From Sphingobacterium sp. UBA4616 (lineage in GTDB: Bacteria; Bacteroidota; Bacteroidia; Sphingobacteriales; Sphingobacteriaceae): DNA of 64,000 nucleotides. The position numbers and the translations under genes are program-made. The stretch spans positions 6,878-70,877 of the forward strand of contig DGIS01000034.1 of assembly GCA_002386525.1 (NCBI GenBank), given 5' to 3'. Shown one piece after another: positions 8,385 to 16,767 of the stretch; position 1 is the first letter of the stretch; the number at the start of each line of letters is the position of its first letter. The notes beneath the pieces are model-generated. The model was not told the DNA's origin. It worked only from the letters and a program-made list of their open reading frames with translations, and searched no databases.

Positions 8385-10043
8385 TTAAACCGGAAATACC
8401 AAGGTAAAGGTGGTTCCCTGTCCCAATTGGCTTTTTACTGTAATATCACCGCCTATAAATTCAGTAATCTCTTTACAGAAAGCCAATCCCAAACCAATAC
8501 TTCCTTGCTGATTATATTGACTTTTTATTCTATAAAACTTTTTGAAGATGTTGTTAAACTCCGCCTTCTCTATTCCTATTCCTTCATCCTTAAAAGTGAT
8601 AACAAAATTCTTCTTATTTTGTTGTATCGCAATATCCAATATTTTATGCCCCGCTTTAGAATATTTATAGGCATTATCAATCATATTTTGAAACACACTA
8701 CTTAATAACACCGGATCAGCAAGCATTGATGTCCTTACATCAATTTTTGTGCTAATCTTGAAATCTGGATATTTTATTCTTGACGAAGCTACTAGATTTT
8801 CCGTAAACATCTTCAAGTCAACCTCTTCTTTATTTAATTTTATCGTTTTATTTTCGATCTGGCTAAAAGATAATAGCTTATTCATCAAGTTATTTAAACG
8901 ATCTGCCTCCTGATCCAGTATATTTCCATACATTTTACGTTCTTCATCAGAGAGCACCTGCGCACTCTTAATGTTATTTCCAGCAATCTTAATCACACTC
9001 ACTGGTGTCTTAAACTCGTGGGTAAGATTATTGATGAAATCGTATTGCAATTTAAAAAGTCTTCCGTTAATTTCTAAATTTCTATAAATTAAATATAGTA
9101 TAGCAATTAAAATGATGTAAATCAACGATACGCCACCTAAAACAGGCCAAAAACTACGATTTATTTCTTTGGAAAGAAAGTTCTTGCTCGATCTAAAAAG
9201 GAGCTTATAGTCGGCCAGTGCTCCAGGTAAAGGCATCTCTGTTGAAATCTCGTCATTTTCAGGTGTGATAGGTGCACCTACCAAAGGAACAATCTCCACT
9301 TTCTCATAAAGATTAGAATAGCTATTTTTCACCTCCAGGAACATTGGATCGATCTGAAAATTAAACATATCCTGTTCGTAGCCAACGGTATGATCCAAAT
9401 TACCTTCCATAATTGACTTATAGACAATTAAATCGTTGACCCTCGGAATATTGAGATAGGTAATCTGACCAGGTCTTATGGTATAAAAAACTTTTAAGAT
9501 ATCTTTATCAGAAAGTTTGGCATTCGGTTGCAATTTATCAATATACGTTGCCAACTTTACGCCGATATTATTGATCTCTTCAGAATGTAACCCCATTTGA
9601 CCGCGATCTCGTATGGTATTTTTATGCAGCCCAGATCTGGAAACAGTAAAAAAAGTAATCGTTTTCGGTTGAATTCTGAGGTTATTAACGATAAAGCCAT
9701 AATTTAAATTATGATCATTATTGAATTGTAAATCAAAAAAACCAATCTCTCTGACAAACGGATAAGAACTTAATATGCTGTAAGCATATTTACCCGCCTG
9801 AACAGAGTCCAAAAAACCTTGATAAAAAGAAACTTCAGGAATTCTATTTTGAAAAAAATCATTGAAAGGAACCAAAGTCTGATCAAATATCTCCGATTTT
9901 CTATTCGTAAATTCGTTTTTGATATGCGATTCTGTATAGCTACGAGAAAGAAATAAGGCAAATATATACAAGCCACTGATTACGATGAAAAACATCAACA
10001 GTAATCCGTAGTTCTTTCGATAGCTATATTTCTCTGCTTTCAT
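8385..10043 (-). CDS. Membrane sensor histidine kinase
   Basis: A 552-residue kinase with two membrane segments (about 14-33 and 301-321) enclosing a periplasmic sensor region of about 265 residues that I do not recognise. The cytoplasmic part has the H-box THEFKTP with His342, the N-box DNAYKYS (about 456-462), DEGIGI and a GSIGLGLAFCKEI G-box. There is no HAMP domain between the second membrane segment and the H-box. It starts 12 bp after the stop of the S9-like lipoprotein gene and lies about 100 bp before its response regulator, so the three are very likely one operon. A signal received through the S9-like protein is an inference. Confidence 0.92.
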   Translation of the reverse strand: MKAEKYSYRKNYGLLLMFFIVISGLYIFALFLSRSYTESHIKNEFTNRKSEIFDQTLVPFNDFFQNRIPEVSFYQGFLDSVQAGKYAYSILSSYPFVREIGFFDLQFNNDHNLNYGFIVNNLRIQPKTITFFTVSRSGLHKNTIRDRGQMGLHSEEINNIGVKLATYIDKLQPNAKLSDKDILKVFYTIRPGQITYLNIPRVNDLIVYKSIMEGNLDHTVGYEQDMFNFQIDPMFLEVKNSYSNLYEKVEIVPLVGAPITPENDEISTEMPLPGALADYKLLFRSSKNFLSKEINRSFWPVLGGVSLIYIILIAILYLIYRNLEINGRLFKLQYDFINNLTHEFKTPVSVIKIAGNNIKSAQVLSDEERKMYGNILDQEADRLNNLMNKLLSFSQIENKTIKLNKEEVDLKMFTENLVASSRIKYPDFKISTKIDVRTSMLADPVLLSSVFQNMIDNAYKYSKAGHKILDIAIQQNKKNFVITFKDEGIGIEKAEFNNIFKKFYRIKSQYNQQGSIGLGLAFCKEITEFIGGDITVKSQLGQGTTFTLVFPV

Positions 10044-10055
10044 AATCGCCAGCCT

Positions 10056-11942
10056 TTAGTCCACAAGATTTTTCGCCAAAAATCGCTCCAACTCATTATA
10101 ATAACCAAAGACATTCTCATCGCGCTTAAAAGTTCTATCTTCATCCTCTTTCAGGATGTATTGCACTGGAATGTTATTATTCTTTAATTTCTGTACAAAT
10201 TGATTTGCATCTGTCACCGAACTAAACCTGTCCTTTCCTCCTTGTACCAATAGTACCGGTATCTTTACTTTGTCTGAATGAAAGACGGGTGATATATTTT
10301 TGAATAATTCAGCCTCCCGGATCGGATTTCCAACGATTTGATACATTTTCTGTACATAAGATTTAAAATAGGGCGGTATATCTCTGAAGTACGTAAATAG
10401 ATTGGTATAACCCGAATAAGACACGGCGCATTTATATAAATCAGAATTAAAGCAAGCGGCATGCAACGCCGAATAACCTCCAAAACCTTTCCCTACGATA
10501 GCGACACGTTCGCGATCAGCAATCCCCTCCTTAATTAACCATTTCACCCCATCGGTAATATCATCCTGAATCTTCCCCCCCCATTCTTTAAATCCAGCAG
10601 TCCAAAACTTCTTACCGAAACCTGTGGATCCCCTATAGTTCATTTGAAAAACCAAATAGCCCCTATTCGCTAAAAACTGTGCCTCATTATCGAAGCCCCA
10701 AACTTCACGTCCGTTAGGCCCATCATGAGGAAGGACAACCATAGGCAGGTTTTTGCGATTGGAATGTATAGGATAAGTTAAATAACCCGAAATCTGAATA
10801 CCGTCTCTAGCAGTATAAGTGATATATTCATTTGGAGAGAGCTCCTTATCTTTTAAATCAGAATTATTATCCGCTAACTTTGTCAACTTTTGTGTCGAAA
10901 AATCATAAAAGTAAATCCCTCCAGGGTTGACATCGGTGTAGGTTTTAATGATAATCTTATTGCCTGAACTGTCAGTACTCAATACCTGATATTCAAAGCC
11001 ATCAATCTGCTTCGCTAATTGATCGTACTTTTGTTTGGTAGTCTCATCAAAGAAATGTCTGTGCTGTCTCGAAGTGGTATAATTTACAAACAACAGCTTA
11101 TTCTGTTCAGTAAAATATCCCCCAGAGCTCACGTCAACATCCTTGTGGCTAAAAAGTTCACCTAATTCTTTGTGATTTGCCAAATCATAGCTTATCAAAG
11201 CCAGTTTATCGCGGTCGACATTCGATAACGCATAGATGATAGCATTCGAATTATCCTTATAACCCAATGGTATAAAACTACTTTCAACATCACAGCGTAT
11301 AATCTCCTTAAATGGTTCGTTATCGGAGCTTCGGTACAGTACCGATTGTTGAACAGAATCGTTGGCTACAGCCATTCGTACCTGACCATCATTAGATACC
11401 ACCCAAGAACTCATATTTCCTGGATTTTGCAAAATCAACTCCCGGGGTCTTCCGTCTAAATAAATCCGATAAAGATCAAAAAATGAAGAATCTCGATCAT
11501 TCATCGCCCCTATAAAACTATTGCCCCCGGTAGTCATGGCATGAATCCATCGAAACCGACCACGAATCGGCTTGATCAATCGCCAAATCTTCTCTGTATT
11601 GATATCGACCGCATACAAACGTAAACTGTCCTGTGCGGATTGCTCTGTCAAAAACGAAATTTTAGAGTTATCGTTCCATGCAAAAGATTTTACATTAATA
11701 TCATTTTGATAAGTAAGCTGCTTCGAGCTATCCTGATGAATCAAATCTATCAAGTAAATATTTTTGCAATGATTGTCGAGACCGATATAGGCTATAAAGC
11801 GACCATTTGGAGAAATCTTAAAGTTTGATTTTTCAGGCTTAGAAAAAAATTGATTTATTGGAATAGGCTCAACATTATGGTGTTGACACCCCAACATGAT
11901 CATGGTGGAAAAAAGTAAACCTATCCAAAATTTCATCCTCAT
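10056..11942 (-). CDS. Catalytically dead S9 (prolyl oligopeptidase)-like lipoprotein
   Basis: A 628-residue lipoprotein (signal peptide ending in the lipobox MIMLGC) with a beta-propeller-like part (about 35-370) and a C-terminal alpha/beta-hydrolase domain of the S9 peptidase family (about 380-625). The fold markers are present: PHDGPNGREVWGFDNEAQFL, FQMNYRGSTGFGKKF and the catalytic-Asp loop QGGKDRF (Asp571). The nucleophile motif, normally GxSxGGY, reads GKGFGGY, so Ser is replaced by Gly486, and the usual C-terminal EGHGF reads EDRTF with Arg603 where His should be. Two of three catalytic residues are gone, so it should not be a peptidase. The start at 11942 was chosen because it begins the signal peptide; 11936 is also possible. 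A sensor kinase follows after 12 bp. Confidence 0.85.
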   Translation of the reverse strand: MRMKFWIGLLFSTMIMLGCQHHNVEPIPINQFFSKPEKSNFKISPNGRFIAYIGLDNHCKNIYLIDLIHQDSSKQLTYQNDINVKSFAWNDNSKISFLTEQSAQDSLRLYAVDINTEKIWRLIKPIRGRFRWIHAMTTGGNSFIGAMNDRDSSFFDLYRIYLDGRPRELILQNPGNMSSWVVSNDGQVRMAVANDSVQQSVLYRSSDNEPFKEIIRCDVESSFIPLGYKDNSNAIIYALSNVDRDKLALISYDLANHKELGELFSHKDVDVSSGGYFTEQNKLLFVNYTTSRQHRHFFDETTKQKYDQLAKQIDGFEYQVLSTDSSGNKIIIKTYTDVNPGGIYFYDFSTQKLTKLADNNSDLKDKELSPNEYITYTARDGIQISGYLTYPIHSNRKNLPMVVLPHDGPNGREVWGFDNEAQFLANRGYLVFQMNYRGSTGFGKKFWTAGFKEWGGKIQDDITDGVKWLIKEGIADRERVAIVGKGFGGYSALHAACFNSDLYKCAVSYSGYTNLFTYFRDIPPYFKSYVQKMYQIVGNPIREAELFKNISPVFHSDKVKIPVLLVQGGKDRFSSVTDANQFVQKLKNNNIPVQYILKEDEDRTFKRDENVFGYYNELERFLAKNLVD

Positions 11943-12113
11943 AATCCCAAATGCATCCTTATCATATATTCCAAATATTGCAATTAAATACGAATTTTCA
12001 TTCAATGCAACCTTATTTTTACAAGATATACCAATTAAATGTAATTTTCAAACTTCTCGCGCTTCCTCCGCTAAGAATCTTTTTTATAGTAGAAAAATAG
12101 CGTATTTTTGTCT

Positions 12114-12404
12114 ATGTTTTTATACAATGTCTCTGTTATAGCAGAAGAAACAATCCATCAGGAGGTTGTTTCATGGATTCAGGATAATATCGTGCAATCC
12201 CAAAAATTTGAAGTGCATTTTCTGGAAATGCTTCAGTCTCCACACGAAGGTATGACCTACTGTATACAGGTTGTACTCCCAACAGAAGAACACATAGTAA
12301 ACTTCCAGCAAGTGCATCTCATCCCATTGCAACACCTTATTTCGGAAGTATATAAAGACAAGGTTTTCCTTTTCGATAGTACGATGAAATACCTAAAAAA
12401 ATAA
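12114..12404 (+). CDS. DUF4286 family protein
   Basis: A 96-residue cytoplasmic protein of the DUF4286 family (start MFLYNVSVIAEETIHQEVV, core MTYCIQVVLP). No function is established. I chose the ATG at 12114: the in-frame TTG at 12108 is part of a perfect -7 box TATTTTTG (12103-12110), so transcription should begin at or very near the ATG and the mRNA may be leaderless. The stop codon lies inside the bidirectional terminator shared with the convergent DUF983 gene. Confidence 0.75.
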   Translation: MFLYNVSVIAEETIHQEVVSWIQDNIVQSQKFEVHFLEMLQSPHEGMTYCIQVVLPTEEHIVNFQQVHLIPLQHLISEVYKDKVFLFDSTMKYLKK

Positions 12405-12430
12405 AAGAGCTCTTGCGAGCTCTTTTATTT
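12401..12430. terminator. Bidirectional terminator between DUF4286 and DUF983 genes
   Basis: A perfect 13-bp stem (12401-12413 with 12418-12430) with loop TTGC and T-rich flanks on both strands. It overlaps both stop codons. Confidence 0.85.
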
Positions 12431-12877
12431 TTTTTCTTCGTTAACACCATGACCATCTTCACCGAGGTTCGCTTCATTCCTTTCACGTATCTCCAGCTCC
12501 AATTCATATCTCGGGTCATAACTAATTTTTGGCGTTAAAAAATGAAGCAAAATTAAGCGCGCATATCTAAAATTAAAAGGTGCAAAGATCAAAATGGTTA
12601 CCGCAAGGCCAATCAGATAAAACCAGGGAGATTCGCTTCCTGTCAGAATTGCAATAGCAACCGATACAGTAACAATCTCAGCGACTGATAAAGCATAGCT
12701 CACATACATTGCAGCATAAAAATAACCAGGCTCGACCTCGTATTTAACACCACAATAGGGGCATATATCATTCATGTGCTGCTTGCGCAAGCTGTATACC
12801 TTTCCTACAAATACATCACCAATATGACACTTAGGACATTTGGAATGTATCATTGCATGGAATTTAGATGTAGGCAT
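12425..12877 (-). CDS. DUF983 family membrane protein
   Basis: A 150-residue protein of the DUF983 family. Two CxxC knuckles, CPKCHIGD (about 14-21) and CPYCGVKYE (about 39-47), form a probable zinc ribbon. They are followed by two membrane segments (about 56-80 and 85-103) and a charged tail. The family is widespread in Bacteroidota and alphaproteobacteria without a settled role. It lies 7 bp after the small CxxC membrane protein gene, so the two are cotranscribed. Confidence 0.85.
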   Translation of the reverse strand: MPTSKFHAMIHSKCPKCHIGDVFVGKVYSLRKQHMNDICPYCGVKYEVEPGYFYAAMYVSYALSVAEIVTVSVAIAILTGSESPWFYLIGLAVTILIFAPFNFRYARLILLHFLTPKISYDPRYELELEIRERNEANLGEDGHGVNEEKK

Positions 12878-12884
12878 TAAAAAT

Positions 12885-13148
12885 CTATTTTATTTCGTTT
12901 AAAAATTTTTTTGTTACAGGATTCTTCTTGCGGTATTTTTTATACCATAAATAGCCAAGTCCTGCAGCTGCCAGATAAGGTATGACCAGCAGAAACAAAA
13001 TACCATCATTCAGCCCCTTTCCTTGCATATTTCCTTCCTTCGTTCCGTTCTCAGCGTTCAACGTACACATGGCACATTGTCCATAAGAAACAGATGCAGC
13101 TGAGCAGCTTAAGGTAAATATCAGGAGTAAATATTTAAACCATTTCAT
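12885..13148 (-). CDS. Small exported membrane protein with a CxxC motif
   Basis: An 87-residue protein with an N-terminal signal peptide (to about residue 23), a short extracytoplasmic part holding CAMCTLNAENG, one membrane segment (about 49-69) and a lysine-rich tail. I recognise it as a conserved Bacteroidota hypothetical, not as a characterised family. The CxxC could bind metal or heme or be redox active, but heme attachment (CxxCH) is excluded because the motif is CAMCT. It precedes the DUF983 gene by 7 bp and follows the RluA gene by 27 bp. Confidence 0.7.
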   Translation of the reverse strand: MKWFKYLLLIFTLSCSAASVSYGQCAMCTLNAENGTKEGNMQGKGLNDGILFLLVIPYLAAAGLGYLWYKKYRKKNPVTKKFLNEIK

Positions 13149-13175
13149 AGTACAAAGATACTGAAATTTTAACCA

Positions 13176-13877
13176 CTACCCCGCCAAAGATTCAAATTTA
13201 TCCCAAAAGCCATCTTTAGGCAATGAAGCAACCAATTCCATCTTATCTTTCTTGATTGGATGCGTAAACGCTAATGAACGAGAATGTAAGCAAATACTCC
13301 CCAAAGAACTACCTCTTGGATATCCATACTTATTATCACCAACAATAGGACAGCCCATAGCAGCGAGTTGGGCACGAATCTGATGGGTACGACCGGTCAG
13401 CGGCTCTACGCGCAATAAATAAAAACCATTTAATTCACCTACCAACGTATAATCTAACTCCGCATAACTTCCTCCCTTCACCTCGCGTGGAAACGCCTTG
13501 GTTACCCGTGTTTGTCTATTTCTGATCAGCCAATTAATAAGTTTCCCTTCGGTTTTTCGTGGTCGCTGTCTGACTATTGCCAAATAAGTTTTTTTCACCT
13601 CTCTATCCTGAAAAAACTTGTTCATCCGCTCAAGAGCCTTGCTCGTTTTGGCGAAAAGTATCATACCGCTTACCGGTCTATCTAAACGATGAATAACACC
13701 GACAAAAGCTTCATTTGGTTTATCATATTTCTTCTTTAAATACGCTTTCACCATATCTTCCATCGACATATCTCCCGTTTCATCAATCTGTACAATATCC
13801 CCCGCCTTCTTATTTATCGCTATGAGGTGATTGTCTTCGTAAATAACGTCCTTCTCTGCAATTTCAGTGTGATTCAT
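13176..13877 (-). CDS. RluA family RNA pseudouridine synthase
   Basis: A 233-residue pseudouridine synthase of the RluA family. It has the catalytic segment [16 protein letters not shown], whose Asp attacks the target uridine, plus [15 protein letters not shown] ([14 protein letters not shown]) and IVGDNKYG motifs. No S4 domain precedes the catalytic domain, so it is the short form. The RNA target, rRNA or tRNA, cannot be assigned. Confidence 0.9.
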   Translation of the reverse strand: MNHTEIAEKDVIYEDNHLIAINKKAGDIVQIDETGDMSMEDMVKAYLKKKYDKPNEAFVGVIHRLDRPVSGMILFAKTSKALERMNKFFQDREVKKTYLAIVRQRPRKTEGKLINWLIRNRQTRVTKAFPREVKGGSYAELDYTLVGELNGFYLLRVEPLTGRTHQIRAQLAAMGCPIVGDNKYGYPRGSSLGSICLHSRSLAFTHPIKKDKMELVASLPKDGFWDKFESLAG

Positions 13878-13915
13878 ATTTTCAATTCTTAACGGGCTCC
13901 CCCAATATGATTAAA

Positions 13916-13945
13916 AAAAGGCTCTACGCAAGCGTAAAGCCTTTT
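13916..13945 (-). terminator. Terminator of the MlaEFD-like operon
   Basis: Stem AAAAGGCT / AGCCTTTT with inner TACGC / GCGTA around one mismatch, then TTTTTTT on the - strand. It ends the lipid transporter operon 20 bp after the MlaD-like stop. Confidence 0.8.
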
Positions 13946-13964
13946 CATAGTTCTATCATTCAAC

Positions 13965-14969
13965 TTACTTCGCTGTATCTGATTTAAGCAGTTCAGCCTT
14001 TTTCGCATCTTCTTTCATTTTCTTTTTGAAGAAACCGCGCAGTAGGAAATTATGCTGCAGCGCTTCCATATTTTCATCCAGCTTTGATGTACTCGAATTC
14101 AAGTTATTAATTGCTGATTTGATTTGATTTGCCGATTCAGGATCATTCAACAAAACACCCACTGCATTATCTTTATCATTTAATCGGCCCGAAGCGTTGT
14201 TCAAATTATTTATCAATGCATTTGCTGTCTGAGAAACCCCCTGTAATTGTGCTGCAGATTGCCGTAAACTAGAGAAAATAGCGGTATCAGTCGTCAAATC
14301 ATGAATCAGTCCCTTATTACTATTTAAAGAATTTGTCAGGGTAACTAGATTTGCAGAAGCCTTATTTGCATTATTCATAGCAGCACTGATGGACAATAGT
14401 GTAGCACGTAAAGTATTCACCATGGAGGTATCCGTCAACATGGCACCAACCATTCCTTTGCCATCGGCCAATCCTCGTGATATCTCCACGAAGTCAGTGG
14501 TAATCTTAGCCAGGTTTTCATTGTTAACCTGCAATGTTTCCATCATTGCTTCCATATCTGCGGTTTTTGCTGAACGCAAAAAATCACCCGTTTCAACAGT
14601 AGGGGCATTCTGCGACCCTCCAGAGATAACAACAATCTTATTGCCGATCAATCCATCCGAGCCTAACTTTGTCACAGCGTCTTTCCGAATATACTCAGCA
14701 GATTTTTCCTCAATCGTTAATACCACCTCAACATCCTGCACGCTCTTAAAGTGGATATTCTTAATAATACCTACTTTGACTCCAGAAAACCATACATTAC
14801 TTCCTACTTTCAACCCAGCGACGTCAGGAAACGAAGTCGTAATCTCGATATTTTTAGTAAATTTCTTTTGTTGGCTACCCAAAATGAAAATACCCGCCAA
14901 TAAAATCAATACGCCTAAAAAAACAAAAACACCAACAATGATTGCTCTTTTATTTTCTGCCTTACTCAT
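13965..14969 (-). CDS. MlaD-family (MCE domain) lipid-binding protein
   Basis: A 334-residue periplasmic protein anchored by one N-terminal membrane segment (about 9-30). An MCE domain (about 38-116) includes FPDVAGLKVGSNVWFSGVKVG and LGSDGLIGNKIVVISGG. A long helical C-terminal region (about 130-320) is rich in Asn, Ala and Ser and may extend as a coiled coil. MCE proteins form hexameric rings that pass lipids between inner and outer membranes. It is the last gene of mlaE-mlaF-mlaD, 5 bp after the ATPase gene. Confidence 0.9.
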   Translation of the reverse strand: MSKAENKRAIIVGVFVFLGVLILLAGIFILGSQQKKFTKNIEITTSFPDVAGLKVGSNVWFSGVKVGIIKNIHFKSVQDVEVVLTIEEKSAEYIRKDAVTKLGSDGLIGNKIVVISGGSQNAPTVETGDFLRSAKTADMEAMMETLQVNNENLAKITTDFVEISRGLADGKGMVGAMLTDTSMVNTLRATLLSISAAMNNANKASANLVTLTNSLNSNKGLIHDLTTDTAIFSSLRQSAAQLQGVSQTANALINNLNNASGRLNDKDNAVGVLLNDPESANQIKSAINNLNSSTSKLDENMEALQHNFLLRGFFKKKMKEDAKKAELLKSDTAK

Positions 14970-14974
14970 GTATA

Positions 14975-15748
14975 TTATAGAATAAAATTATAATTATAAA
15001 ACGCTCTTACGCGAGCGTCCTCTGTATCAAAAATCTCTTCAAAAGACCCCTGTCTCTCAAACTTACCGTCTAACAACATCACGATACGGTCTCCCACCTC
15101 TTTTGCACAAGCCAAATCGTGCGTGATAATAATTGATGCTGTTTTATATCTTTCCTGAACTTCGTTGATCAATCCATTAATGTCCAGACAAGTAATCGGA
15201 TCTAATCCTGCTGTTGGCTCATCATACATCATGATTTCTGGCCTAAGAATCAACGTGCGCGCAATACCAATTCGCTTACGCTGTCCACCAGAAAGCTCCG
15301 ATGGCATCTGATTGATGGCCTGAGAAAGTCCAACGCCATCTAACACCTCCTCTACAGCATGATCGATTTCAGATCGCGTCAAATTACGCTTATTACGAAC
15401 CAACGGAAACTCTAGATTTTCACGTACGGTCATACTATCATAAAGCGCACTATTCTGAAAAGAAAACCCTATTTTTAGCCGTAATTCACGCAGTTCACGA
15501 TCATTTAGTTCTGTCACAGAATCTCCGAGTACATTAATCGTACCTTCATCCGGCCTCAATAATCCTGCGATTAATTTGATTAACACAGATTTACCTGTAC
15601 CCGAACGTCCTAATACAACAAGGTTCTCTTCTTTATATAAATCCAAATTAACGCCCCGAAGCACATGGTTATCACCAAAAGACTTGCTAACATTCCTTAT
15701 TTCAATGACCGGCTTCGAATGGTCAATGCTTGATTGAATCTTTTCCAT
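14975..15748 (-). CDS. MlaF-family ABC ATPase
   Basis: A 257-residue ABC ATPase of the lipid (MCE) transport class. Walker A is GRSGTGKS, the signature is LSGGQRKRIGIAR and Walker B ends MMYDEPTAGLDP. The QRKRIGIAR form of the signature helix is typical for MlaF. It pairs with the permease encoded 6 bp upstream and the MCE protein 5 bp downstream. The direction of lipid movement cannot be read from the sequence. Confidence 0.92.
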   Translation of the reverse strand: MEKIQSSIDHSKPVIEIRNVSKSFGDNHVLRGVNLDLYKEENLVVLGRSGTGKSVLIKLIAGLLRPDEGTINVLGDSVTELNDRELRELRLKIGFSFQNSALYDSMTVRENLEFPLVRNKRNLTRSEIDHAVEEVLDGVGLSQAINQMPSELSGGQRKRIGIARTLILRPEIMMYDEPTAGLDPITCLDINGLINEVQERYKTASIIITHDLACAKEVGDRIVMLLDGKFERQGSFEEIFDTEDARVRAFYNYNFIL

Positions 15749-15754
15749 AGCTCA

Positions 15755-16513
15755 CTATCCAAAGAACGATAAAATCTGAACAATAATTATTTCCTCAATA
15801 AAAACAAGGAACATCGACGCCACAACAGCCGCATTGGCAGCTTTACCAACACCCTCTGTCCCCTTGGAAGAAAAATAACCACAATAACAACTTACAGCGC
15901 CTATCGTAAAACCAAATATAACAGCACGCAACACCATAGCTCCTAAATCTTTAAATGCTATCGTTTCAAAAACCTGTGTAAAAAAACTCAAAAAGCTCAA
16001 GTCATCTTTACTCATCATACTGAGATAGCCACCTAAAAGACCGATGCCGGCAACATAAAAACAGAGCACCGGAATTCCGATCGTTGTAGCCAATATTCTA
16101 CTTACAATAAGATATTTATAAGGATTGGTTCCAGAAACTTCCATGGCATCTATTTGCTCTGTAACATTCATCGAACTTAATTCCGCACCAATTTGAGACC
16201 CCACTTTGCCCGAAGCTATTAAAGCCGTAACTAATGGTGCCAATGCACGAACAATAGCGATCGAAATTAACGAAGGCAACATCGAAGTTGCCCCAAATTC
16301 CTCCAAAGAAGGACGTGATTGTTTTGTAAAAACAAAGCCCACAATAAATCCCGTTAAACTGATCAAAGGCAAAGATTTGTAGCCTATTTCATAGCACTGG
16401 CGGACAATTTCTTTGAATTCATATGGTGGAGTTACCAATTCGCGCCAAAACCGTAGCAAAAAACGGTGAATATTTGCGAATTCTAGAAAAAAAGTCTGAA
16501 GTTTTTTAGCCAT
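15755..16513 (-). CDS. MlaE-family ABC permease
   Basis: A 252-residue inner-membrane permease of the MlaE family, first gene of the three-gene lipid transport operon. The family core is clear: ATSMLPSLISIAIVRALAPLVTALIASGKVGSQIGAELSSM and TEQIDAMEVSG contain the conserved E-x-G region and coupling helix. Five membrane segments are expected. Outer-membrane lipid asymmetry or lipid supply is the likely job, from the family. Confidence 0.92.
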   Translation of the reverse strand: MAKKLQTFFLEFANIHRFLLRFWRELVTPPYEFKEIVRQCYEIGYKSLPLISLTGFIVGFVFTKQSRPSLEEFGATSMLPSLISIAIVRALAPLVTALIASGKVGSQIGAELSSMNVTEQIDAMEVSGTNPYKYLIVSRILATTIGIPVLCFYVAGIGLLGGYLSMMSKDDLSFLSFFTQVFETIAFKDLGAMVLRAVIFGFTIGAVSCYCGYFSSKGTEGVGKAANAAVVASMFLVFIEEIIIVQILSFFG

Positions 16514-16767
16514 TTAAATGATGTCTATTTCAAATTAATGTGTCTTAAAACACGTCTTATGCTGAACAAACACGTAGCAATTCGAGCGGTAAAGGTAAAT
16601 AAAAATATGTATCTAAATTGTCGTTTATGTAAAAAGATCATCAATTTGACTTTCACATAAAAATAATCAGATTTCCAATGTACCGATTAAACCATTTTAT
16701 TCGTTATGCTGTCATAATAACAAAGACTACGGCATAGAGTTTTGTCACACTTTAAAATATTACAGAA

